Shown piece by piece: positions 43,467 to 52,170 of a stretch of DNA of 64,000 nucleotides. Source of the stretch: Clostridia bacterium (GTDB taxonomy: Bacteria; Bacillota; Clostridia; Christensenellales; Aristaeellaceae); assembly GCA_017524615.1 (NCBI GenBank), contig JAFXVJ010000042.1, forward strand, positions 145,174 to 209,173, written 5' to 3'. The number at the start of each line of letters is the position of its first letter. The stretch's first letter is position 1. Made by a program: the position numbers and the translations under genes. The notes below the pieces were generated by a model. It saw only the letters and a program-made list of their open reading frames with translations, had not been told where the DNA came from and did not search any database.

Positions 43467-45887
43467 ATGCCGGTTCAGCCCTATGTACCCGCCGAGATCG
43501 AGCCCAAATGGCAAAAATACTGGGATGATCACCAGGCCTTCGCCGCCTCGGAGGACCATACCAAGCCGAAGTTTTACTCTTTGATCGAGTTTCCCTATCC
43601 CTCCGGCCACGGCCTCCATGTAGGCCATCCCCGGCCTTACACCGCCCTGGACATCGTGGCGCGCAAGCGCCGGATGGAGGGCTATAACGTGCTGCACTGC
43701 ATCGGCTGGGACGCTTTCGGCTTGCCCACAGAAAATTACGCCATTAAAAACCATATTCACCCCGCCAAGGTGACCCAGGAAAATATCGCTCATTTCCGCG
43801 CCCAATTGCAGAAGCTGGGCTTCTCCTTCGATTATTCCCGGGAGGTGAACACCACCGACCCCGGCTACTACAAGTGGACCCAGTGGATCTTCCTGCAATT
43901 GTTCAAACACGGCCTGGCCTACAAGACCGAAATGCCCATCAACTGGTGCACCAGCTGCAAATGCGTGCTGGCCAACGAAGAAGTGGTGGACGGCGTGTGC
44001 GAGCGCTGCGGCAGCCCGGTGATCCGCAAGGTAAAAAATCAGTGGATGCTGAAGATCACCGCCTACGCCCAGAAGCTGCTGGACGGCCTGGACCATGTGG
44101 ATTTTATCGACCGGGTGAAGACCCAGCAGCGCAACTGGATCGGACGCAGCGAGGGCGCCGAGGTGGATTTCCGCCTGGCCGGGCTGGATGAAAAGATCCG
44201 GGTGTATACCACCCGTCCGGACACGCTGTTTGGCGCCACGTATATGGTGCTGTCTCCCGAGCATCCGCTGATCGAAAAGCTGAAGGATCACATTGCCAAC
44301 TACGGCGCGCTGATGGAATACCGCGCCGCGGCCGCCCGCAAGAGCGATTTTGAGCGCACCGAAATGAACAAGGACAAGACCGGCGTGGAAATCGCCGGCA
44401 TCCGGGCTGTGAATCCTGTCAACGGCAAGGAGATCCCCATCTGGATCTCGGATTACGTGCTCATGACCTACGGCACCGGCGCCATCATGGCCGTACCTGC
44501 CCACGACGAGCGCGACTGGGATTTTGCCAAGAAATTCAATCTGCCCATCATCGAGGTGGTGGCCGGCGGCAAAAACGTGCAGGAGGAATGCTTCCCGGAC
44601 GTGGCTACCGGCGTGATGGTCAACAGTGAATTCCTCAACGGCCTGTCCGTGGCCGACGCCAAGCAGAAAATTGCCGACTGGCTGACGGAAAAGGGCGTGG
44701 GCGAACGCAAAGTAAATTATAAGCTGCGGGACTGGGTATTTGCCCGGCAGCGCTACTGGGGCGAGCCCATTCCCATCATTCACTGCCCCAAGTGCGGCAT
44801 GGTGCCCATGGATGAAAAGGATCTGCCACTGCTGCTCCCCGATGTAGAGCATTATGAGCCCACCGACGACGGCGAAAGCCCCATCGCCCGCATGACCGAC
44901 TGGGTCAGCTGCAAGTGCCCCCAGTGCGGCGGCGACGCCAGGCGGGAAACCGACACCATGCCCCAGTGGGCCGGCAGCAGCTGGTATTTCCTACGCTACT
45001 GCGATCCGCACAACAACCAGGCCCTGGCCTCCAAGGAAGCGCTGGATTACTGGATGCCGGTGGATTGGTACAACGGCGGCATGGAGCATACCACCCTGCA
45101 TCTGCTCTACAGCCGCTTCTGGCATCAATTCCTCTACGACATCGGCGTGGTGGACTGCCCCGAGCCCTACATGAAGCGCACCAGCCACGGTATGGTGCTG
45201 GGCGAAAACGGCGAAAAAATGAGCAAGAGCCGCGGCAACGTGGTCAATCCCGACGAAGTGGTGGCCGAAATCGGCGCGGACGCCTTCCGGATGTATGAAA
45301 TGTTCATGGGCGCGTTCGACCAGGCCATTCCGTGGAGCACCAACGGCGCCCGGGGCTGCCGCAAATTCCTGGACCGCGTGTGGCGGCTGCAGGACTGCCT
45401 GACCGACAGCGAGGATTTCAGCGATGATCTTCGCGTGTCCATGCACCAGACCATCAAAAAGGTGACGGATGACTTTGAAAAAATGAAGTTCAACACCGCC
45501 ATCGCTCAGATGATGACGCTGGTGAATGAAATGGTGCAGAAGGGCAGCGTGACCAAGGGCGAATACAAAACGCTGCTGCTGCTCCTGTCTCCCGTGTCTC
45601 CCCACATCTGCGAGGAAATCTGGCAGCTGCAGGGCTTCGGCGAGCCGGTGTACACCCAGAAATGGCCCGCGTACGATGAAAAATTCCTGGTACGGGATGA
45701 AGTGGAAATCGCCGTGCAGCTCAACGGTAAGGTGAAGGGCAAATTGATGGTGCCCATCACGCTGACCAAAGAAGCCGCCCAGGCCGAACTGCCCCAGCTG
45801 GACAGCGTGAAAGCGCTGATCGGCGATAAGCAGATCGTGAAATGCATTTACGTGCCCGGCCGGCTGCTGAACCTGGTGGTCAAATAA
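43467..45887 (+). CDS. leuS: Leucyl-tRNA synthetase
   Basis: An 806-residue class I synthetase of bacterial LeuRS type. HIGH motif: [18 protein letters not shown] (HVGH); [14 protein letters not shown]; zinc-binding CTSCKCV; the CP1 editing domain with [20 protein letters not shown] and [20 protein letters not shown] motif [14 protein letters not shown]; and the C-terminal domain ending with the [10 protein letters not shown] segment. Editing removes mischarged amino acids. The start at 43467 follows GAAGGAGG and a promoter 33 bases away. Single-gene unit ending in a strong terminator. Confidence 0.97.
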   Translation: MPVQPYVPAEIEPKWQKYWDDHQAFAASEDHTKPKFYSLIEFPYPSGHGLHVGHPRPYTALDIVARKRRMEGYNVLHCIGWDAFGLPTENYAIKNHIHPAKVTQENIAHFRAQLQKLGFSFDYSREVNTTDPGYYKWTQWIFLQLFKHGLAYKTEMPINWCTSCKCVLANEEVVDGVCERCGSPVIRKVKNQWMLKITAYAQKLLDGLDHVDFIDRVKTQQRNWIGRSEGAEVDFRLAGLDEKIRVYTTRPDTLFGATYMVLSPEHPLIEKLKDHIANYGALMEYRAAAARKSDFERTEMNKDKTGVEIAGIRAVNPVNGKEIPIWISDYVLMTYGTGAIMAVPAHDERDWDFAKKFNLPIIEVVAGGKNVQEECFPDVATGVMVNSEFLNGLSVADAKQKIADWLTEKGVGERKVNYKLRDWVFARQRYWGEPIPIIHCPKCGMVPMDEKDLPLLLPDVEHYEPTDDGESPIARMTDWVSCKCPQCGGDARRETDTMPQWAGSSWYFLRYCDPHNNQALASKEALDYWMPVDWYNGGMEHTTLHLLYSRFWHQFLYDIGVVDCPEPYMKRTSHGMVLGENGEKMSKSRGNVVNPDEVVAEIGADAFRMYEMFMGAFDQAIPWSTNGARGCRKFLDRVWRLQDCLTDSEDFSDDLRVSMHQTIKKVTDDFEKMKFNTAIAQMMTLVNEMVQKGSVTKGEYKTLLLLLSPVSPHICEEIWQLQGFGEPVYTQKWPAYDEKFLVRDEVEIAVQLNGKVKGKLMVPITLTKEAAQAELPQLDSVKALIGDKQIVKCIYVPGRLLNLVVK

Positions 45888-45902
45888 TTTCACAGCATCA
45901 CA

Positions 45903-45950
45903 CGAAGGCCCTCCCCTGAACAGCCAAGGGAGGGCCTTCATTTCTGTTTT
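45903..45950 (+). terminator. leuS terminator
   Basis: Perfect 12-bp stem GAAGGCCCTCCC/GGGAGGGCCTTC followed by ATTTCTGTTTT, 16 bases after the stop. Confidence 0.9.
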
Positions 45951-46079
45951 GCTTTTCCCGCGCGCTCCCGCAGTCGCGTTTCGCCCTGTTTCTCTATGTT
46001 TTGTACGGAGCGCTGGGGTAAAGGGAGAATATGCGTAAGGTCATGGCGCGATCTCATGCTGACATGCCGAAGCATGCCG

Positions 46080-46811
46080 TTACGTCAAATCCGCCTCCAG
46101 CCGCACGCAGCGGCCGACGAAGGTGATTTCGTTGTAATTCTTGATTTCGCTTTCAAAAGCCTCGTCGTATTTTTGCAGCATCGCCTGGTAATCATTGACG
46201 CGCTTCACCTTGCGCAGCACCCGGCCCTGAGGCGTTTGCAGCAGCATGATGGCCCCATCCACCGCCCCCTGGGCAGGCACCACCAGCACCAGATCGCCCC
46301 GCTGCACCCGGAAGCCCCTGAGATCGTTGTCCGGCGCCATGAAATAATAGACCTTGTCCGCAGGCGCGTCTTCGATTTTGCCGTTGGTGATGGGCAGCAG
46401 CCGATGGCCCACTTCTTTCATGACGGCGTTGTACACCGGCACGTGCTTGAGCACGCCGCTGAGAGCGTCCAGCCAAATGGAACCCGCCACGCCGGGATCG
46501 CTTTCCGCCACGGCCTTTTCTTGCTGCCTGGGGACGGCCTTTTTGCTTTCCACCGCCCTCGTCAGCTGGGGCACCGCCGATTGCAGGTCCACCGTCGCGG
46601 CGATATCATCCAGGGTGAAATCCGATTCCGAATGCTCTTTCATCCCCATGGTTTTCAGGATGCGGCGGGCCTGGTCATCCGCGATGATGCGGGTGCCGGC
46701 CTCCACCTCCATCAGGTACTTATCGCTGACGCCGCACTTCTTCGCCACCTGCTTGTGGGTCAGTCCCTGACGAGTGCGCTCCAGCCGAATCAAATCGCCC
46801 AGTCTGCTCAA
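46080..46811 (-). CDS. XRE helix-turn-helix regulator with S24-like C-terminal region
   Basis: A 243-residue protein. Residues 4-60 are an XRE/Cro-type HTH (GDLIRLERTRQGLTHKQVAK, CGVSDKYLMEVEAGTR). A low-complexity linker (75-110) follows. The C-terminal 130 residues have the beta pattern of the LexA/CI S24 fold (FRVQRGDLVLVVPAQG, GAIMLLQTPQGRVLRKVKR), but I see no clear Ser/Lys autoproteolysis pair. Its start overlaps the M28 peptidase stop by 4 bases, so it is the last gene of the cluster that begins upstream with the methyltransferase and barnase, and may regulate that cluster. Confidence 0.82.
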   Translation of the reverse strand: MSRLGDLIRLERTRQGLTHKQVAKKCGVSDKYLMEVEAGTRIIADDQARRILKTMGMKEHSESDFTLDDIAATVDLQSAVPQLTRAVESKKAVPRQQEKAVAESDPGVAGSIWLDALSGVLKHVPVYNAVMKEVGHRLLPITNGKIEDAPADKVYYFMAPDNDLRGFRVQRGDLVLVVPAQGAVDGAIMLLQTPQGRVLRKVKRVNDYQAMLQKYDEAFESEIKNYNEITFVGRCVRLEADLT

Positions 46812-47758
46812 GGGTTGTTTCCTCCTTCGGATTGATGGGATACCAGCCGCGCCAGCTTCACCGCGCAGCGCGAGAGATAATCCAGATTGCTTTCCTCACA
46901 GATCACATCCCGTCGGGTGTGGATGCGGGATGTATGGTAGCCCCACCGTCCCTTCCGGCTGGCTTCGACCGCCACTCCGTTCGGAAAGGACTTCTGATCG
47001 GAATTGTAGTTGGTGTTTTCCGCGGAACAATGCACGATTTGCCGTCCCGCTTCTGGCTGAAACGCCTCCCGCAGCAGGCCGGTCAGCCGTTCATCCGCTC
47101 CCTTGGGCGCCACGATCAGGAAATCCTGCCCGTCGCCCACGCAGTCCAGGTTCAGCAGCACCTTCCCCTCCGTGATTCCCGGATGCGCTTTGGCATACTG
47201 TTTGGAGCCCACCTTGCCCATTTCCTCATGATCGAAGAAGATAAAAGCGGCGTCGGAGCGCAATTCCTGCGGCAGCCGGGCCATGATACCCATCAGCGCC
47301 GCCACGCCGGATGTATTGTCATTGGCGGTATGGGGATTGGCCGGGCCAAAGAAGATCAGCAAGAAAAAAAACCAGTACAGCGCATAAGCGATGAAAAAGG
47401 CCGCTCTGTGATCCAGCACCCGGCCCATCAGGAACCCCGCTCCAAGCGTGACGCCTACCAGCAGCAGCATCGTGGGCATCTGCGCGAGAATGGACAGCCA
47501 CTTCCGTTGCGGATAGATCAGATTGGGGAAAAGCATTTCCGAGCAGGTGTCGTAATGGGCGGTGAAGATCACCCGGGCCTTTTCCGGATCCCCGGCGATC
47601 AAATTGCGGCTCTTGAGAAGATTCTGATGGTTTTCTCCCCGCAGATCGTACCCCGCCTCCTGGCACTGCTGCCGGATATACGCTTCGAAAGCGTCCTTCT
47701 GCCGCCGGGATCGGCGCACCTGGTGTTTTTCCAGCAGGGTCTGCAGTATATCGTTCAT
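46808..47758 (-). CDS. M28 family metallopeptidase with internal membrane segments
   Basis: A 316-residue zinc peptidase. Metal ligands and catalytic residues of M28 are present: TAHYDT (His68), HTANDNTSG (Asp147), DHEEMG (Glu178 catalytic, Glu179 ligand), LDCVGDG and the C-terminal YHTSRIHTRRD (His). Between the first two blocks, at about 88-111 and 117-137, are two strongly hydrophobic TM-like segments, which are not part of the soluble M28 fold. No signal peptide. M28 enzymes are aminopeptidases or glutaminyl cyclases. It overlaps barstar upstream and the XRE gene downstream by 4 bases each. Confidence 0.88.
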   Translation of the reverse strand: MNDILQTLLEKHQVRRSRRQKDAFEAYIRQQCQEAGYDLRGENHQNLLKSRNLIAGDPEKARVIFTAHYDTCSEMLFPNLIYPQRKWLSILAQMPTMLLLVGVTLGAGFLMGRVLDHRAAFFIAYALYWFFFLLIFFGPANPHTANDNTSGVAALMGIMARLPQELRSDAAFIFFDHEEMGKVGSKQYAKAHPGITEGKVLLNLDCVGDGQDFLIVAPKGADERLTGLLREAFQPEAGRQIVHCSAENTNYNSDQKSFPNGVAVEASRKGRWGYHTSRIHTRRDVICEESNLDYLSRCAVKLARLVSHQSEGGNNP

Positions 47759-48042
47759 GTGCCGTAATCTCCGTTTCCCGGCAGGAGCCGGATTTGAAGC
47801 CGGGGATTTTCCGCGGCGGAATCAAAGAACACCGCCAGGAAGCCCGGCCATTTTTCCAGGCGCTGGCCGGCCATGGCGCAGTCCTCAATGACCAGCTGGG
47901 TGTCATCCAGATCCGTCAGGCAATCATGCAGGGCGTCCAGGTTACGGCCATAGTAATCGGGAAAATCCAGCGCCCGGGCCAGGGCGTCGTGGGCATCCCG
48001 CTCGGTGCTCCAGGCGGCGGCGGACAATTGCACTCTGTTCAT
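47755..48042 (-). CDS. Barstar family ribonuclease inhibitor
   Basis: A 95-residue protein of the barstar fold: FPDYYGRNLDALHDCLTDLD (about 27-46) is the alpha2-loop region that plugs the barnase active site, with Tyr, Asn and Asp at expected places. Cytoplasmic, no signal peptide. It starts one base after the barnase-domain gene ends and overlaps the M28 gene by 4 bases. It should neutralise the co-encoded RNase inside the cell. Confidence 0.92.
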   Translation of the reverse strand: MNRVQLSAAAWSTERDAHDALARALDFPDYYGRNLDALHDCLTDLDDTQLVIEDCAMAGQRLEKWPGFLAVFFDSAAENPRLQIRLLPGNGDYGT

Positions 48043-48936
48043 TTATCTGCTCTCCTCAAACGTGATTTCCTGAAAGGTTTCATAGTGATCCTCGGTGTAG
48101 AAGATCAGGCCGTCGCTGCTGAAAATGATGCGCTTGCCATTGCGCCGTCCCCGGTAATGCTCCCGGTCCAGATCATAGTCAATGTCGCATTCATAGTATT
48201 TCCGGCCCTTTTTGGTGGGCAGCTGGCGTTCATAGTTGCCAAAGTAATCGCCGCCAATGCTCTTGCCGGGCGCCACATCCCACAAATTGCCGTAGCTGTT
48301 CACCCAACCCAGGGCGGCGGCATCCTTCTTGGTGATGTAGTTGGGGGGCAATTCCCCAAACCGGTGGATGTAGGCGGCCACGTGATCCTTGTCTGTGTAA
48401 TTCTCGCCGAATATCACGAAATCGTCCGGCTCTGCCGGGGGCGCTTCCGTGGCCTTGGGCGGGGCGTTGGTTTTCTGGGGCCGGGCGGCGGGCTTTTCCG
48501 TGGGGACATCCGCCGGCAGGTCTTCGGTGATCAGCTGGTACATATCCCAGTCGATTTTCCCGTTGGGCGTCAAGCCGAAATCCTTTTGGAAGGCGATGAC
48601 CGCCTCCTCGAAAACGCGGCTGAAATTGCCGTCCACCGCCCCGGTGTAATAACCCAGCGCTTTCAGGCACTGCTGTGCCTTTTTCACGTACGCTCCGGAA
48701 GCGCCCTTTTTCAGGGGCTTAAAGTCCTCCGGGGCGTTTTCCGCATGGGCCGTCGGCAAAAGATACTGCGAGGAATCCCCCGGCTGATCCTTTTTTTTCC
48801 CCGAGCCGAAGGCCTGTACGACGAAAATACTGCCCAGGATCACCGCCACCGCGGCAATCAGCGCCAGCAGCCGCACCCATTTGCCATGAGCGGGCGGCGT
48901 TGGGGTGGGATTCTGCGTTTTATTCTGATCCTGCAT
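48043..48936 (-). CDS. Membrane-anchored barnase-family ribonuclease with peptidoglycan-binding domain
   Basis: A 297-residue protein. Order: short cytoplasmic N-terminus, TM anchor (about 21-42), PG_binding_1 domain (about 72-135; LKKGASGAYVKKAQQCLKAL, GNFSRVFEEAVIAFQKD), a Pro/Ala/Lys linker (140-172), and a barnase domain (178-294) with YITKKDAAALGWV, GNLWDVAPGKSIGGD and SSDGLIFYTEDHYETF. Barnase catalytic residues are all kept: Lys203, Glu249, Arg265, Arg269 and His284 (barnase Lys27, Glu73, Arg83, Arg87, His102). It cleaves RNA, probably outside the membrane bound to the wall. The gene abuts the methyltransferase stop with no gap and barstar follows directly. Confidence 0.93.
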   Translation of the reverse strand: MQDQNKTQNPTPTPPAHGKWVRLLALIAAVAVILGSIFVVQAFGSGKKKDQPGDSSQYLLPTAHAENAPEDFKPLKKGASGAYVKKAQQCLKALGYYTGAVDGNFSRVFEEAVIAFQKDFGLTPNGKIDWDMYQLITEDLPADVPTEKPAARPQKTNAPPKATEAPPAEPDDFVIFGENYTDKDHVAAYIHRFGELPPNYITKKDAAALGWVNSYGNLWDVAPGKSIGGDYFGNYERQLPTKKGRKYYECDIDYDLDREHYRGRRNGKRIIFSSDGLIFYTEDHYETFQEITFEESR

Positions 48937-50157
48937 TTATGCATCCTCCTGTATCCATACGCTGCGATTGCCGTACACATCGGCGATCAGAATGGCCGGA
49001 ATGCCCCGCAGCTGGGGCAGTTGCAGCACAGGGGGCAGCGCGGGGCTTTGCTTCTGCCGCGCCGCGTTGGCCTGCGGACGAAAGATCCCATCCGCATAGA
49101 ACCCCGCCGACCACTGGTCCACTGCGTCCAGACCGATGATTTCCGCATCGCATGACGGCCGGTAATCCGTGACGTACACGTCGTTGAAGGCAATGCCCGG
49201 ATCGATTTCCGCCTGCATGGCCGCGCCTGGGGCCACGGTGGCGGCCGTGACGGTCATGCCGGTACCCAGCAGCCTTTTCCGGGTCACCGTCAGGGAAAGG
49301 GGGTTGATATCGGAAACCAGGAACCGCCGCCCGGTCTGGGCCGCCGCCACGGCGGTGGTGCCGGAGCCGGCAAACAGATCCGCCACCAAGTCTCCCGGCC
49401 GGGTGGCGCAGCGAATGATGCGGTTCAAAAGCGCCTGGGGCTTTTGCGTGTCGTATCCGGTGCGCTGGGGATCCTTCTGCTGCAAATGGCTCACATCCGT
49501 CCACACGTCGCCGGGATACACCGGATCATCGTCATAATAGGTGTAGGTTTTCCCTCCGGACTGGATGGTACGGTAGGTGCGGCCGTTTTCATCCACGCAG
49601 CGGCGCATGTGGTTCTGCCTGTGCTCGCTGCGGGTCTGGGGCACGGCGGTGATATCAAAATACTGATGCCGGGATTTGCGGTAAAACAGGATGGTGTCGT
49701 GCTTGCGGGGAAAGCGCTTCAGGGTGCGCCCGCCAGATTGGTAAGCCCAGATGATTTCGTTGACGAAGTTGCTTTCGCCGAACAGCTCATCGCATAAAAT
49801 GCGGGCGTGGGCGCTCATGCGGCTGTCCAGATGCAGGAACAGCGACCCATCCTCCCGCAGCAGATCCCGGGCATTCTCCAGCGCGCGGCGCAGAAAATCC
49901 AAATATTGCTGCTTGGAGGCGAATTTATCGCTGTAGGCCGACAGCACCAGGGGATTCCGGCCCGTTTCCCAGCCCTGCTCTCCCACGCGCATCCGCACAT
50001 AAAAGTCCTCGCCAGTCATAAACGGGGGATCCAGATACACGCAGGCAGCCTGCCCCTGAAAGGAGCTGAAATCTCCCCGGGCATCCCGCAGGATCAAATC
50101 GCCGTCCTGGCCGTCCGCATGCACTTCCTGACGGCATTCCACCTGCACCCAACGCAT
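48937..50157 (-). CDS. Site-specific DNA methyltransferase (N4/N6, beta-type), no restriction enzyme nearby
   Basis: A 406-residue amino-methyltransferase. Catalytic motif IV is YLDPPF (about 41-46), and SAM-binding motif I is DLFAGSGTTAVAA (about 264-276); IV before I is the beta arrangement. The region between holds ENARDLLREDGSLFLHLDSR and NEIIWAYQSGG. The C-terminal about 110 residues are unlike standard methyltransferases (VYVTDYRPSCDAEIIGLDA). No restriction endonuclease gene is adjacent. GGGAGG precedes ATG 50157. The barnase start codon follows its stop codon directly, so it is translationally linked to the toxin-antitoxin pair. Confidence 0.9.
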   Translation of the reverse strand: MRWVQVECRQEVHADGQDGDLILRDARGDFSSFQGQAACVYLDPPFMTGEDFYVRMRVGEQGWETGRNPLVLSAYSDKFASKQQYLDFLRRALENARDLLREDGSLFLHLDSRMSAHARILCDELFGESNFVNEIIWAYQSGGRTLKRFPRKHDTILFYRKSRHQYFDITAVPQTRSEHRQNHMRRCVDENGRTYRTIQSGGKTYTYYDDDPVYPGDVWTDVSHLQQKDPQRTGYDTQKPQALLNRIIRCATRPGDLVADLFAGSGTTAVAAAQTGRRFLVSDINPLSLTVTRKRLLGTGMTVTAATVAPGAAMQAEIDPGIAFNDVYVTDYRPSCDAEIIGLDAVDQWSAGFYADGIFRPQANAARQKQSPALPPVLQLPQLRGIPAILIADVYGNRSVWIQEDA

Positions 50158-50175
50158 GGGAACGCGCCTCCCTTC

Positions 50176-50658
50176 TCAAAACTGCGCCAATCGCTGATTG
50201 TAAGCGTGGATGGCATCCAGAAACGCCGCCTGCTCCGGACAGGCGTACAGGATGGCCCCCGCGCGCTTCACCGCATCCACAAATTCCTGTCTCAGGCCGC
50301 TCACGCCGCTGTCCATCAGCGGGCATACGGCCCATCCCCGCCGGTCCATTTTCACGCCTTTCCGGGTGGGCAAAAGAGGAAACAAGCGGCAGGACAGGGG
50401 ACGCAGAGAACGGTCGCAGGCGTACTCGCAGGTGAGCAGCCAGGCGCCGGGCGCCACCCCGTCGTCCCTCTCCAAATGAAAGCCCGTCGGCAGAGGATCA
50501 TAGAGCGCTTCCTCCCCGGGAAACAGCAGCATGCCGCCCTGGCCATCCTCGTCGGTTTGGCAGCAGGCGCCGCCGCAGACACCGCCGCAGTCCCGGTTCA
50601 GGGGCGTCACGCATTCCAATAAAGCCCGGGCCGCCCGCACCGCTTCCAACGGCTGCAT
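50176..50658 (-). CDS. Cys-rich protein, possible metal- or Fe-S-binding
   Basis: A 160-residue cytoplasmic protein. It has DCGGVCGGACCQ (about 23-34) and later CEYACDRS, PLSCRLFPLLP and WAVCPL, giving 10 or more Cys in a pattern resembling the YkgJ-type metal-chelating families (CxxxCC ... CRxFP), though I cannot assign it firmly. The start is the second ATG (50658), because GGAGGG directly abuts the first. A promoter at 50692-50720 precedes it. The methyltransferase gene follows 18 bases after its stop, so it may head the same transcript. Confidence 0.75.
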   Translation of the reverse strand: MQPLEAVRAARALLECVTPLNRDCGGVCGGACCQTDEDGQGGMLLFPGEEALYDPLPTGFHLERDDGVAPGAWLLTCEYACDRSLRPLSCRLFPLLPTRKGVKMDRRGWAVCPLMDSGVSGLRQEFVDAVKRAGAILYACPEQAAFLDAIHAYNQRLAQF

Positions 50659-50691
50659 GGGCATCCCTCCGCTTCCGTAAAAATCAATTGT

Positions 50692-50720
50692 ATTGTATCA
50701 CGAAAACAGCGGATTGACAA
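50692..50720 (-). promoter_or_regulatory. Promoter for Cys-rich protein/methyltransferase cluster
   Basis: On the minus strand TTGTCA and TACAAT are 17 bases apart, about 34 bases before ATG 50658. Its -35 overlaps the -35 of the divergent cca promoter. Confidence 0.75.
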
Positions 50721-50743
50721 GGTGGGCCGAAAGGGATTAAGAT
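50714..50743 (+). promoter_or_regulatory. cca promoter
   Basis: TTGACA and TAAGAT are 18 bases apart. Transcription would begin around 50750, which excludes the in-frame ATG at 50742 and supports ATG 50766. Confidence 0.7.
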
Positions 50744-50765
50744 GAAGCGGAAGGGAGCGGATCGC

Positions 50766-52004
50766 ATGAAATTCGTGTTGCCCCAGCCCGTCGCGGAGGC
50801 TTTGACAAGGCTGGAAGAGGCAGGCTTTGCCGCTTATGTGGTGGGCGGCTGTGTGCGGGACCATGCGCTGGGCATGACGCCCCACGACTTTGATATTTGC
50901 ACCGCCGCCCTGCCGGAAGACATGGAGCGTGTGTTTCAAAAAGAACGGGTGATCGAAACCGGCATGCGGCACGGCACCCTGACCGTGGTGCTGGACGGCA
51001 TGCCCCTGGAGATCACCACCTTCCGGCTGGACGGAGAATACCTGGACGGGCGGCACCCGGTCTCCGTGCAGTTCACCGACCGCGTGGAGGAGGATTTGTC
51101 CCGGCGGGATTTCACCATCAACGCCATGGCCTATTCCCCCGCCCGGGGCCTGCAGGACCCCTTCGGCGGGCAGGCGGATTGCGCGTCCGGGATCATCCGC
51201 TGCGTGGGCGCGCCCGAAAAGCGGTTTCATGAGGATGCGCTGCGCATCCTGCGTGCCCTGCGTTTTTCGTCCCGGCTGGGCTTTCCTATTGAGGAGAATA
51301 CCGCCCGGGCAGCCCGCGGCGGCCGGTTCATGCTGGATAAGATCAGCCGGGAGCGGATCGCGGCGGAATTGACCGGCTTGCTGCTGGGAGAAAGGGCAGG
51401 CGCCACCCTGGCCGCTTTCCCGGATGTGCTGTGCGCGGCAGTGCCGCTCCAAACGGTGACGGACGCGCCGGAATGGCCCGTCACGGTGAAGCGGGTGGAT
51501 ACCGCGCCGCGGGATGACGCCCTGCGTTGGACGGCGCTTTTGTGGGATTTAACGGGCAGCGCCGCCCGGGAGATCCTGAAGGGCCTGAAAATGCCCACCC
51601 GGCTTATCGAAACTGTGGGCAGTCTGGTGGATGCCCGGAGCATGCCGCTTCGCCATGAAAACCTCCAGGAAGCCCTGATGCGCCTGGGAGCGGATCGACT
51701 GTATCAGCTGATCTCCGCCCAGGCGTCCGATCAGGCTGCCCGCCGGCCGGAGATGCAGGCCGATGCGCAGGAGCATGCACGGGCCTTGGCGAAGGCCGTC
51801 AGCCGGCTCATTGAGGAGAACGCTTGCTATACCCTGAATCAATTGGCCGTCGGCGGTCGGGATATGGCCGCCCTGGGCCTGCGGGGGCAGGCCATCGGCG
51901 CTGCCCTGAATGCGCTGCTTCTCCGGGTGGTGCGGGGCGAAACCGCCAACGAACGGGACGCGCTGCTATCCGCAGCCCGGGAAGCCGCATTGAACAGCCA
52001 ATAA
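50766..52004 (+). CDS. cca: CCA tRNA nucleotidyltransferase
   Basis: A 412-residue enzyme that builds or repairs the 3' CCA end of tRNA. Class II nucleotidyltransferase signatures: YVVGGCVRDHALGMTPHDFDI (two pieces, about 22-42; the two catalytic Asp are in DFD), RRDFTINAMAYSP (RRD), and the neck domain EDALRILRALRFSSRLGF. I chose ATG 50766, preceded by GGAG at about 11 bases; the promoter position rules out the earlier ATG. It ends in a strong terminator. Confidence 0.93.
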   Translation: MKFVLPQPVAEALTRLEEAGFAAYVVGGCVRDHALGMTPHDFDICTAALPEDMERVFQKERVIETGMRHGTLTVVLDGMPLEITTFRLDGEYLDGRHPVSVQFTDRVEEDLSRRDFTINAMAYSPARGLQDPFGGQADCASGIIRCVGAPEKRFHEDALRILRALRFSSRLGFPIEENTARAARGGRFMLDKISRERIAAELTGLLLGERAGATLAAFPDVLCAAVPLQTVTDAPEWPVTVKRVDTAPRDDALRWTALLWDLTGSAAREILKGLKMPTRLIETVGSLVDARSMPLRHENLQEALMRLGADRLYQLISAQASDQAARRPEMQADAQEHARALAKAVSRLIEENACYTLNQLAVGGRDMAALGLRGQAIGAALNALLLRVVRGETANERDALLSAAREAALNSQ

Positions 52005-52084
52005 GCGCGGGAAACGCCGGGGCCTTCCCGGCATACGCCTGGAGGCACGCAAGCCCCTTCGGCTTCTGGGCATGGAAATAACGA

Positions 52085-52131
52085 AATGACCCATGGGAAA
52101 GCGTTCGTTCCCATGGGTCATTGTTTTTTCC
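52085..52131 (+). terminator. cca terminator, possibly bidirectional
   Basis: Perfect 14-bp stem ATGACCCATGGGAA/TTCCCATGGGTCAT with loop AGCGTTCG, followed by TGTTTTTTCC on plus; on minus TTTCGTTATTTCC follows. It separates cca from the convergent aldo/keto reductase. Confidence 0.88.
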
Positions 52132-52170
52132 GGGGGCGCGGTCCTCCTGACGGGTGCCGCGCGCCGCGCG

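Noticed and set aside
43314-44852. 512-codon minus frame
   Set aside because: Antisense to leuS, which has all LeuRS motifs.
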